In this document: piece by piece, positions 1 through 6,297 of the stretch | Layout of the letters: each line of letters starts with the position of its first letter | Numbering within the stretch: the first letter of the stretch is position 1 | Source of the DNA: DUZB01 sp964407525 | Lineage (GTDB): Bacteria > Desulfobacterota > DSM-4660 > Desulfatiglandales > Desulfatiglandaceae | Reading direction: 5' to 3' | DNA length: 8,246 bases | Assembly: GCA_964407525.1 (NCBI GenBank) | Contig: CAYOWC010000226.1 | Span: forward strand, 1 to 8,246 | The notes under the pieces: model-generated | What the model was told of the DNA's origin: nothing | The model's input: the letters and a program-made list of their open reading frames with translations, nothing else | Database searches by the model: none | Position numbers and translations under genes: made by a program

Positions 1-27
1 TAACGCGCAAATGCCTGTCAAACAAAG

Positions 28-46
28 GTGAATGGAATTCATTCAC
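28..46. repeat. 19-nt near-perfect palindrome
   Basis: GTGAATGGA and TTCATTCAC are arranged around a single central A. Eight of nine pairs are Watson-Crick and one is G-T. No T-run follows, so it does not look like an intrinsic terminator. It could be a regulator binding site or a short RNA hairpin at the end of an upstream transcript. Role unknown. Confidence 0.4.
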
Positions 47-230
47 GGGTATTGAAGTTAGAACCAAGCCCCAATCCGCTCCCCAATCCAGGGTAGGTAA
101 ATTCGTAAAGACCCCTGTAAACTGCATTCTTAACAGTCTTCTGCCCACCCCGGCAATTCAAAAACCTGCCTTAAGTTAACAAATAAATTACCATTAAAAA
201 CCCATAGTTACCGTTTTATTTATTTTTACA

Positions 231-254
231 GAACAAATGTCTTGACAAATGTTC
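231..254. promoter_or_regulatory. 24-bp dyad, candidate operator
   Basis: The sequence reads GAACA-n2-TGTC-n2-GACA-n2-TGTTC, with 9 of 12 positions pairing symmetrically. It also contains ACAAATGT twice in direct orientation (233-240 and 245-252, 12 bp apart). The right half covers the TTGACA box at 242-247, a typical place for a repressor to act. It is the clearest operator candidate for the transport operon. No regulator gene is in the window, so the binding protein is unknown. I could not match it confidently to a known consensus (GlpR, LexA, LacI or GntR types). Confidence 0.45.
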
Positions 255-268
255 CGCCCTTTTATAAG
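242..268 (+). promoter_or_regulatory. Candidate sigma-70 promoter for the ABC operon
   Basis: A perfect -35 box TTGACA (242-247) is followed by TATAAG (263-268) as a -10-like box. The 15-bp spacer is shorter than the optimal 17, which is the main weakness. Transcription would start near 275 and leave a leader of about 215-220 nt before the first ATG at 492. The overlap with the 231-254 dyad suggests repression by a DNA-binding regulator (inference). Confidence 0.4.
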
Positions 269-414
269 AAACTACGTTAGGTTGAAATGTATATGGATGG
301 CAAATTTGTTATTGAACTGGAGAGCATGGTTAAGTGTTTTTTTCTCTGATCCTTTCGTGCTCTTCCGGTTCTTCGTGGTGGAAATGGAATGCGCAGCCCA
401 GGACATCGAATAAG

Positions 415-480
415 AAAGGAGGTGTTGAATCGAACGTGATTTCAACGAGCGGGTCTTTCAAGGTAAACATTCAATCGTAG
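415..480 (+). promoter_or_regulatory. Strong Shine-Dalgarno with a possible 14-codon leader ORF
   Basis: AAAGGAGGTG at 415-424 is close to a full complement of the 16S 3' end, yet it lies about 70 nt before the real start codon at 492. The only reading frame it could serve well is GTG at 436 to TAG at 478-480 (14 codons), whose stop touches the ribosome site of the next gene (AGGGGG, 479-484). The spacer of about 13 nt from the Shine-Dalgarno to this GTG is long. A leader peptide coupled to the binding-protein gene, or a standby ribosome site, is possible but unproven. Confidence 0.25.
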
Positions 481-491
481 GGGGTAACATC

Positions 492-1934
492 ATGAAAAAG
501 ACGACGAAGTTTTTGCTGGTATTGTTGGTCTGCATAGGGATTGCCATCCCCGCTGCATCATTTGCGGGCCGAATGGATCTGAAAGGCGAAAAAATCACCA
601 TGTCTATTCTGGGTATTTCAGGTTGGTTTCCCAGCAAGCTGGGCGTGGATATGTCTCCCGCCTTTGCCGATTATGCAAAGAAAAAATATGGCTACGACGT
701 TCAATTCACCTTTGAAGAAGCACCCTTTGAAACCCTTTTTCAAAAAGCGGCCGCCAGTCTGGCCACCAAATCCGATGATTACAATATTATTGTGAGCGAC
801 AGCCAATGGCTGGGTGGATTCGCAGCACCCGGCTGGATCATCAAGCTTAACAAGATGATCGACAGCAATCCGGCTTTGAAGGCCATTCAGTGGTACGATC
901 CCATCGTAGTAAGCACCTATATGAGCTATCCTCTCGGTTCCGACAACTATTGGGGACTTCCTCTGGAAGGCGATACCCTGGTCATGTACGTGCGTAAAGA
1001 CAAACTCGAGGATCCGGCTGAAAGAAAGGCCTTTCAAGCGAAATACGGTTTTGCCCTGCCTAAGACCTTTGAGGATTTCGAAACCCTTACCTACCCCAAC
1101 TTCACGAAAATATTAGAGTTTTTCACCAGACCGGATCAGGGTTTTTACGGAATCGCCCAGCATTATTCCAAGGTCTACGATTTCGTTTGTACCGCAGCTC
1201 ACAACTATATCTGGTCCCGCGGCGGAAAGATCTGGGACAACGAAACCGGCCAGGTATGGGGTGTTTTGAATACAAAAGAAAATGCCAAATCCTTGGAAGA
1301 GTATAAGGCATCTTTGAAATACGCACCTCCCGGAGCGGTCAACTACGGCAATTCTGAACTGATGGAAGCCTGGAATGGCGGCAAAGTATTCTGTGCCATC
1401 ATGTGGGCCGCTGTAGGTCAGTATATGATGGAACCCAAAGGCGGCAAACCGATGATCGTACCGCCGCCGGCCCACCTGATCAACGGCACCGGAAAACCGA
1501 ACCGGGTCTACTCCATGGGCGGCCAGCCCTGGGTGATCAACGCCTTTAACGACAAGGAAAAACAGCAGGTAGCCGAAGACTTCATGGAATGGTGGTATAC
1601 GGAAGACGTCCAGATGGAGTTTGCCAGGCGCGGCGGGAATCCCGTCATCAAATCGGTATTGAATAAACCTGGATTTGAAGACATTAAACCGTGGTTCCGG
1701 GGATACAAATGGATGCTGTCCGAAAAGAAAGGTCGCGATTTCTGGCATAACCCCATGTTCGCGGTCATGCTTGCAAAACAGCAGGAAGCCTTTCATGCCT
1801 ATATCACCGGGCAGGTGAAAGACCCCATGGTGGCGCTGAATTATGCAGCCTACCAACTGCAAAAAGTCCTCTATGATCACGGGTCGACCAAGATCAAACC
1901 GCCTGCAGAAGGCGCCAAAATTCAACTGAAGTAG
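492..1934 (+). CDS. Sugar/polyol ABC transporter solute-binding protein
   Basis: Periplasmic solute-binding protein that captures the substrate and delivers it to the two permeases encoded next. The 480-aa product starts with a Sec signal peptide: MKKTTK, a hydrophobic core at about residues 7-22, and probable cleavage after Ala25 (ASFA|GR). There is no lipobox. The mature body has the look of the large extracellular binding proteins of carbohydrate importers (COG1653 type): an early lobe with IIVSDSQWLGGF (99-110), KYGF..P..FEDFE (184-197), and a late GGQPWVINAF segment (343-352). KILEFFTRP-like text (206-214) recalls rhizobial GlpV-type glycerol-binding proteins from memory; this is supportive, not decisive. 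An AGGGGG ribosome site at 479-484 supports the start with a 7-nt spacer. The gene leads the operon and is separated from the permeases by a hairpin. The exact ligand cannot be read from the sequence. Confidence 0.9.
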   Translation: MKKTTKFLLVLLVCIGIAIPAASFAGRMDLKGEKITMSILGISGWFPSKLGVDMSPAFADYAKKKYGYDVQFTFEEAPFETLFQKAAASLATKSDDYNIIVSDSQWLGGFAAPGWIIKLNKMIDSNPALKAIQWYDPIVVSTYMSYPLGSDNYWGLPLEGDTLVMYVRKDKLEDPAERKAFQAKYGFALPKTFEDFETLTYPNFTKILEFFTRPDQGFYGIAQHYSKVYDFVCTAAHNYIWSRGGKIWDNETGQVWGVLNTKENAKSLEEYKASLKYAPPGAVNYGNSELMEAWNGGKVFCAIMWAAVGQYMMEPKGGKPMIVPPPAHLINGTGKPNRVYSMGGQPWVINAFNDKEKQQVAEDFMEWWYTEDVQMEFARRGGNPVIKSVLNKPGFEDIKPWFRGYKWMLSEKKGRDFWHNPMFAVMLAKQQEAFHAYITGQVKDPMVALNYAAYQLQKVLYDHGSTKIKPPAEGAKIQLK

Positions 1935-1947
1935 TCGTTTTAAACTC

Positions 1948-1979
1948 GGCGGAGAGGGATTTCCTCTCCGCCTAATTTT
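1948..1979 (+). terminator. Perfect 10-bp hairpin between binding protein and permease
   Basis: GGCGGAGAGG (1948-1957) pairs perfectly with CCTCTCCGCC (1963-1972) around a 5-nt GATTT loop, followed by a weak TAATTTT tail. It starts 13 nt after the stop of the binding-protein gene and ends just before the ribosome site of the next gene. It probably acts as a partial terminator or as a barrier to 3' exonuclease, making binding-protein mRNA more abundant than permease mRNA, as known for maltose-type operons. The short T-run suggests leaky rather than full termination. Confidence 0.65.
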
Positions 1980-1991
1980 CAGGAAATACTC

Positions 1992-2945
1992 ATGTCTAAT
2001 CCCTCCATGAACAAAATGATGTTTCAAGGGGTTCCGGCCACCGGGTTTCGAGGTTTCTTGCAGAACCTGGAGAACCCCAAGTATCTCCAGCACCTGTTGC
2101 TGGTCCCGGTTCTCCTTTTCTTTATTATATGGAATGTAATCCCCCTTTTGTGGCTGGTGGGGTTGAGTTTTTACAAATACGTTCTGGTCACCGGTGAACC
2201 ACTCAAATTTGTCGGATTGCTAAACTTCGAGGAGATATTCGCCAGTTTTGAAATCTGGCATGCCCTCAGCAACACCTTTCTCTTTGTGATCATCGGCGCA
2301 GGCTCACAGACGTTCCTGGGAATCATATTGGGTTTTATTTTCTGGGACAGCAAAGATCTTCCCGGCAGAAGGCTGGCCTTGACGCTCATCTTTACGCCCA
2401 TGATTCTGGCGCCGCTGGCTACCGGCTCTTTTTTCAAAATTATCTACGACCCCGTATTCGGCATTCTGAACTATTTCATCCGGGGAATCTTTGGCGTCAC
2501 CATCGATTTCTTAGGCTCCAGCGCCTGGGCCTTTCCAGCCGTTCTCATTGTAGATACCTGGATGTGGACCCCTTTCATGATGATGATGACGCTGGCTGCC
2601 CTCGGTTCGGTGCCCAAGGCGGAATTGGAAGCGGCTGAGGTAGAGAATCTTTCCTGGTACCAGCGCCTCATCCATGTGGTATTGCCCCATGGGAAATTTA
2701 TCCTCATGCTGGGTATCCTCTTGAGGACCATCGATTCCTTTAAATCCATGGATATCATTTTCACCATGACTCGGGGAGGACCCGGCAACGCCACCGAACT
2801 CATCGGCATCACCCTGTACCGCCAGGCATTTAACGCTTTTACCATGGGACAGGCTTCGGCCCTGGCGATTATCGCCCTGCTTATCGCCATAGCCTTTACA
2901 TCCATTTACCTGCACGTGTTCAAAAAGAAGGAGGCCGCGGGCTGA
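1992..2945 (+). CDS. ABC transporter permease, MalF-type (first permease)
   Basis: Inner-membrane subunit that forms half of the translocation path of a binding-protein-dependent importer. The 317-aa protein has about six hydrophobic segments (roughly 36-58, 93-117, 126-150, 181-203, 235-250, 287-308) and a cytoplasmic N-terminal tail of about 35 residues. The EAA coupling loop, which docks on the ATPase, is visible at 213-232: EAA at 213-215 and LP at 231-232. The usually invariant Gly of that loop is Asn219 here (EAAEVENLSW). The segment FTMTRGGPGNAT (257-268) is typical of MalF/UgpA-like permeases. AGGAAA at 1981-1986 sets the start at 1992; Met residues at codons 6, 9 and 10 are less well placed. 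It would be the counterpart of GlpP if the system is of the glycerol type. The next permease begins 1 bp after its stop codon. Confidence 0.9.
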   Translation: MSNPSMNKMMFQGVPATGFRGFLQNLENPKYLQHLLLVPVLLFFIIWNVIPLLWLVGLSFYKYVLVTGEPLKFVGLLNFEEIFASFEIWHALSNTFLFVIIGAGSQTFLGIILGFIFWDSKDLPGRRLALTLIFTPMILAPLATGSFFKIIYDPVFGILNYFIRGIFGVTIDFLGSSAWAFPAVLIVDTWMWTPFMMMMTLAALGSVPKAELEAAEVENLSWYQRLIHVVLPHGKFILMLGILLRTIDSFKSMDIIFTMTRGGPGNATELIGITLYRQAFNAFTMGQASALAIIALLIAIAFTSIYLHVFKKKEAAG

Positions 2946-2946
2946 T

Positions 2947-3792
2947 ATGGAAGGTCAAGATCGCAAACATAGAATAAAAAGATCCCTCTATCATCTGTTT
3001 CTGTGGGGCATTTCCATCCTCTTTTTTTCGCCCATACTTTGGATGATTATCTGTTCTCTGAAGACGAGGGCGCAGATCCTTACCCTTCCGCCCGAATGGT
3101 TCTTTGTTCCCACGTTGAAAAACTATACGGGCCTCTTTGACATGTTCAACTTCACCAAAGAGCTCATGAACAGCATTTTCATGTCGTTGAGCGCAGTAAT
3201 TATTGCTGTGGTGGTGTCTTTTTTAGCCGCGTATAGTTTCTCAAGATTTAAACCCAAAGGGACCGATCTGATCATGTTTTTGCTCCTTTCCATGAGGATG
3301 GTACCGGCCGCCGCCGTGGTGGTGCCTATCTACCTCCTCTATGCGGCATCGGGCTGGAAAGGAACTTATCCGGGGATCATCCTTTTCTATGCCATGTTCA
3401 GCATCCCTTTCTCCGTCTGGATTCTAAAAGGGTTTATTGATGGCGTCTCGGAGCGTTTTGACGAAACAGCGCTGGTCAATGGCGGGTCGAGAATGCATAT
3501 CATCTTCAAGGTAGTCCTACCCCAGGTAAAGCCGGGGCTGATCGCCGCCTTCATTTTCAATATGATCTTTGTCTGGAATGAGTTTCTGTTCAACTATATT
3601 ATCGGTGGAAAGACAACGGCTACAGTCCCGGTGGGACTGGCCCAGGGAATTAGTGCGGGCGGCGCCATACAATGGGATTTTATTGCTGCCGTCACTTCTC
3701 TTTACAGTGTACCACTCATTATTTTCATCTTCTTTTTCCAGAAATATCTGCTGGTCGGTATGACTTTCGGTACGGTCAGGGGGGAGGTATAA
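2947..3792 (+). CDS. ABC transporter permease, MalG-type (second permease)
   Basis: Second inner-membrane channel subunit of the same importer. The 281-aa product has an early membrane segment (about 14-37), the family's PPEWF...NY motif (48-60), four or five further segments, and the EAA loop at about 173-195 (ETALVNGGSR...VVLPQVKPG, with both glycines present, unlike the first permease). The C-terminus QKYLLVGMTFGTVRG is characteristic of MalG/UgpE-like permeases. The start ATG lies 1 bp after the previous stop, so the two are translationally coupled; AAGGAGG at 2928-2934 lies inside the upstream gene with a rather long 12-nt spacer. It would correspond to GlpQ in a GlpSTPQUV-type importer. 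The substrate is not deducible from the permease alone. Confidence 0.9.
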   Translation: MEGQDRKHRIKRSLYHLFLWGISILFFSPILWMIICSLKTRAQILTLPPEWFFVPTLKNYTGLFDMFNFTKELMNSIFMSLSAVIIAVVVSFLAAYSFSRFKPKGTDLIMFLLLSMRMVPAAAVVVPIYLLYAASGWKGTYPGIILFYAMFSIPFSVWILKGFIDGVSERFDETALVNGGSRMHIIFKVVLPQVKPGLIAAFIFNMIFVWNEFLFNYIIGGKTTATVPVGLAQGISAGGAIQWDFIAAVTSLYSVPLIIFIFFFQKYLLVGMTFGTVRGEV

Positions 3793-3794
3793 AC

Positions 3795-4079
3795 ATGAAA
3801 ACAAAAGCCGCCTTTGCCGCGAAAATGCAAACCGCTGTCATTATTTCCATGATCATCAGCTTTGTACTCATTATCCAACAAATAAATATGGCCCTTTACA
3901 ATGCAGGGCTGGTGCTTCTCATTATATCGGCTCTCTCCCAGATGGCCTTTGGCAATATGCCTTCGGAGGCCTCCTTTAAGGAAGCTAAAAAGATCATGAT
4001 CATCGCCTTTGTCATTGTGGTCTGTGTTTTCGTTGGAGGAATTTTACTGGCCCCGGTTCTCATAAAGATAGGACGATAA
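3795..4079 (+). CDS. Small three-helix membrane protein of the ABC operon
   Basis: I recognise no named family with confidence. The 94-aa product has three hydrophobic segments (about 13-31, 33-52 and 66-90), a basic N-terminus (MKTK..) and a short polar, charged loop (NMPSEASFKEAKK, 54-66) before the last helix. It has no signal peptide cleavage site, Cys motif or catalytic signature. The start at 3795 is chosen because GGGAGGT at 3782-3788 sits 6 nt upstream; an in-frame extension back to 3672 would lie wholly inside the permease gene. It sits between permease and ATPase genes with gaps of 2 and 3 bp, so it is almost certainly co-expressed with the transporter. Rhizobial glycerol importers carry a small membrane protein (GlpU, DUF2160) in a similar place after the permeases; this one matches in size and helix count but shows no motif I can align to it. 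An accessory or stabilising subunit is the likeliest role (inference). Confidence 0.75.
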   Translation: MKTKAAFAAKMQTAVIISMIISFVLIIQQINMALYNAGLVLLIISALSQMAFGNMPSEASFKEAKKIMIIAFVIVVCVFVGGILLAPVLIKIGR

Positions 4080-4082
4080 CGG

Positions 4083-5201
4083 ATGGATAAGGTTTTCCAA
4101 TTAGACGGTGTTTCAAAGAATTATAGTCCTTTACAGGTACTGGAAGAGGTTCATCTCTCTGTAAATAGGGATGACTTCATGGTCGTGTACGGGCTTCCAT
4201 CCTCAGGAAAAACCGTGCTGTTGCGGTTATTGATGGGCCTGGAGAAACCGGACCAGGGTACCATTTTGCTTCGGGGTAAGGATGTCCACAACATGCCGCC
4301 CAAACTGAGAAATATAGGGTATGTCCCTCAGGATTTCGCCCTGTACCCCCACAAAACCATTTCCCAGAACATTGCCTATCCTCTGCAACTCATGAAAAAG
4401 CCGGCGTCGGAAATAGGGCCGGTAGTCAACCGCGCCGCCGCCATGCTGCATATTGAAGATCTGCTGAACAAACTGCCCACCCAGTTAAGCGGCGGCCAGA
4501 AGCAGCGCGTGGCCGTAGCAAGAGGCATTGTAAAAGAGACGGATATCTATCTTTTTGACGATCCGCTGGCCGGTTTGGATTTTAAACTGCGGGAGCAGTT
4601 GATCGACGATCTCAGAACGCTCCAGGAAGAAATGAATGCCTGCTTCCTCTATACCACGTCCGACCCCATCGAATCGCTGGCATTGGCCGAAAGAATTGCC
4701 GTCCTCCACGAAAGAACGATCTGCGAAGTCGGGAAACCCCAGAAAATTTATGGTCATCCCAGTCATTTAGCCACCATGGATATTCTTGGATTTCCCCGTG
4801 CCAACCTGTTTACGGGAAAGCTGTCTCGAAAAGCCTCTGAAATATGGTGTGAGACCGATTTGTTTTCATTTCCCATGGTCATGGATGAAGAAAGCTCTTC
4901 CGGGGAGGACTTCAAAAAGGTGATGGTGGCGGTTCGCCCGGAAAACCTCCGGAAGACATCGGACAAAACAACCGGTTGCCTCGGCGCGGAGATCTATCTC
5001 AGGGAAGACCTGGGGGCCGAAGAGATATTGTATCTCAATATTCAGGATGCCAGCCTGACCATGGTGACTCCCAGTTCCCAAAATGGAGAATACGACGTGG
5101 GCGATCAGATCAGCATCTGCATGGATGCCAAGGCCCTTTTCGTCTTCGATGAAGCCACAGGGACCAGACTGGGAAAAGGTACAGGAAACGTCGATGTCTG
5201 A
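4083..5201 (+). CDS. ABC ATPase 1, GlpS-like, degenerate catalytic residues
   Basis: Cytoplasmic nucleotide-binding subunit of the importer, 372 aa, of the MalK/UgpC type. An N-terminal ATPase domain (about 1-235) is followed by a TOBE-like C-terminal domain (about 240-372, with VRPENLR at 284-290). Walker A is GLPSSGKT (37-44), Q-loop Gln83, an intact signature LSGGQ (135-139), Walker B YLFDD (156-160) and D-loop GLD (164-166). Two catalytic positions deviate: the Walker B Glu is Asp160 and the switch His is Ser193 (TTSDP instead of THDQ). Rhizobial GlpS, as I remember it, also lacks the switch His (TTEP). The ATP site built on this subunit's own Walker motifs is therefore probably weak, while its signature can serve the partner. 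ATG at 4083 follows the previous stop by 3 bp, with AGGA at 4070-4073. The 3' end overlaps the next gene by 8 bp. Confidence 0.88.
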   Translation: MDKVFQLDGVSKNYSPLQVLEEVHLSVNRDDFMVVYGLPSSGKTVLLRLLMGLEKPDQGTILLRGKDVHNMPPKLRNIGYVPQDFALYPHKTISQNIAYPLQLMKKPASEIGPVVNRAAAMLHIEDLLNKLPTQLSGGQKQRVAVARGIVKETDIYLFDDPLAGLDFKLREQLIDDLRTLQEEMNACFLYTTSDPIESLALAERIAVLHERTICEVGKPQKIYGHPSHLATMDILGFPRANLFTGKLSRKASEIWCETDLFSFPMVMDEESSSGEDFKKVMVAVRPENLRKTSDKTTGCLGAEIYLREDLGAEEILYLNIQDASLTMVTPSSQNGEYDVGDQISICMDAKALFVFDEATGTRLGKGTGNVDV

Positions 5202-6297
5202 AATTAGAATAAAGAATCTAACCAAAAACTTCGGTGATATAGTAGCCGTGGATGACCTTTCCTTTTCCTTTCCGGAGGGCAAGGTTACCTGCCTTCTGGG
5301 GCCATCCGGATGCGGCAAAACCACGTTGCTGAGAATGATCGCAGGATTAGAAGAACCGACCGGGGGGAGCATCTATTTCGGGGACAGGGATATGACGAGA
5401 CTCCCTCCGCGAAAACGGAACATCGGCATGGTCTTTCAATATCCGGTGGTCTATCGGGGGATCACGGTTTACAGAAACATTGAATTGCCCCTTCTAAAAA
5501 AGAAACTGTCCGAAGCCCAGCGTAAACAGCGGATCGAAGAGGCGTTGGCATTGCTGAACCTTGAAGACCAGGCCGGGAAAGACACTTCGGAGTTGGATAA
5601 TGTATCCCGGCAGAAGGTCTCCGTGGCCAGGGCCATCGCCTATCGTCCGGACATCATTTTGTTTGATGAACCCATGACCAACATTGATGCCAATTCAAAG
5701 GTTCAATTTTCGCATTTTTTTAAAGCGCTTTCCAAGAAGTTGAATCAGGTAATCGTCTATGTGACCCACGATCAAACCGAGGCCATGACCCTGGCAGACC
5801 AGATCGCTTTGATGGAAAATGGCAGGATCGTCCAGTGCAATGAACCTCGCATCCTATACAATGAACCGGAAGACGTTTTCGGCGGGTGGTTTCTGGGCAA
5901 CCCGGGAATGAACTTTGTCAAAGCCGATTGCAGGGTTGTTGATGGGAAGAGCCAGTTGTCCTCAAACTTTTTACGATCCCCGGTGCGAGTGGACGACGGA
6001 ACGTTGGGTCAAGGGGCCGGCATCGGCATTCGGCCGGAACACATTCGGCTCTCCGAATCGGCGTCGGGTAATGCCGTGGAAGCCAAAGTCAAACGAAAAT
6101 ACATTACGGTGGGGGGACAATATCTCTACATCCTGGAAATCGGCGCCGTGGAGGTCAAAGCCAAAGTAACCGACCCTTCTCCTGAACTTCTCGAGGCGGC
6201 GTCGGTGTGGGTCGATTTTTCAGTGGATCGAATGGTGATTTTTGACGGGAAACAGCAGCGGGTCCATGCAGCCGTTAAGCTCTTAGAGGAGAAATAA
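5194..6297 (+). CDS. ABC ATPase 2, GlpT-like, degenerate signature motif
   Basis: Second nucleotide-binding subunit, 367 aa from the ATG at 5194. Walker A GPSGCGKT (36-43), Q-loop Gln82, Walker B ILFDE with catalytic Glu159, D-loop NID (163-165) and switch His192 (VTHDQTEAMTLAD) are all canonical. The signature, normally LSGGQ, is LDNVS (134-138) although the following RQKVSVARA remains family-like. A TOBE-like C-terminal domain with GIRPEHIRL (278-286) follows. The patterns FQYPVVYRGITVY (81-93) and GNPGMNF (235-241) resemble rhizobial GlpT, which also carries an altered signature as I recall. Together with ATPase 1 it should form a heterodimer with one consensus site (this Walker A/B/His plus LSGGQ of ATPase 1) and one degenerate site. 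The chosen start overlaps the upstream stop by 8 bp, with AGGA at 5183-5186; an in-frame ATG at 5083 lies inside the upstream gene and would add 37 residues unlike any ABC N-terminus. Confidence 0.88.
   Translation: MSEIRIKNLTKNFGDIVAVDDLSFSFPEGKVTCLLGPSGCGKTTLLRMIAGLEEPTGGSIYFGDRDMTRLPPRKRNIGMVFQYPVVYRGITVYRNIELPLLKKKLSEAQRKQRIEEALALLNLEDQAGKDTSELDNVSRQKVSVARAIAYRPDIILFDEPMTNIDANSKVQFSHFFKALSKKLNQVIVYVTHDQTEAMTLADQIALMENGRIVQCNEPRILYNEPEDVFGGWFLGNPGMNFVKADCRVVDGKSQLSSNFLRSPVRVDDGTLGQGAGIGIRPEHIRLSESASGNAVEAKVKRKYITVGGQYLYILEIGAVEVKAKVTDPSPELLEAASVWVDFSVDRMVIFDGKQQRVHAAVKLLEEK

Larger units (their letters stand above)
1..491. other. Noncoding upstream region of the ABC operon
   Basis: No open reading frame of credible length is present. 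The stretch holds a 19-nt palindrome near its left end, an AT-rich tract (about 175-230), a 24-bp dyad with an overlapping promoter-like pair, and a leader of about 220 nt before the first gene. The leader contains a possible long-loop stem (GGAGAGCA at 319-326 against TGCTCTTC at 358-365, one G-T pair) and an unusually strong Shine-Dalgarno sequence around 415-424. The end of the preceding gene is not visible, so the operon probably begins here. Confidence 0.7.

Noticed and set aside
242..268. Sigma-54 promoter in the upstream region
   Set aside because: No GG-n10-GC pair with the right flanks was found; TGGCAAATTTG near 299 lacks the -12 GC.
287..349. 20-codon ORF in the operon leader
   Set aside because: Only a weak ribosome site (AGGT) precedes it, there is no run of regulatory codons, and the length is within chance expectation.
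492..1934. Binding protein as a lipoprotein
   Set aside because: The only early Cys (residue 14) sits in the middle of the hydrophobic core in LLVCIG, not in a lipobox. An ASFA|G signal peptidase I site fits better.
1113..2093. 326-codon open frame on the minus strand
   Set aside because: It lies opposite the binding-protein gene and runs into the permease, has no domain-like composition, and is rich in His, Phe, Gly and Arg as expected of an antisense shadow. The + strand gene has a signal peptide and family motifs.
3672..3794. 41-codon extension of the small membrane protein
   Set aside because: It falls inside the permease gene. The ATG at 3795 has a strong ribosome site directly upstream.
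5083..5193. 37-codon N-terminal extension of ATPase 2
   Set aside because: It overlaps the end of ATPase 1 in another frame and does not resemble an ABC N-terminus. The ATG at 5194 has a ribosome site and begins a normal ABC domain.
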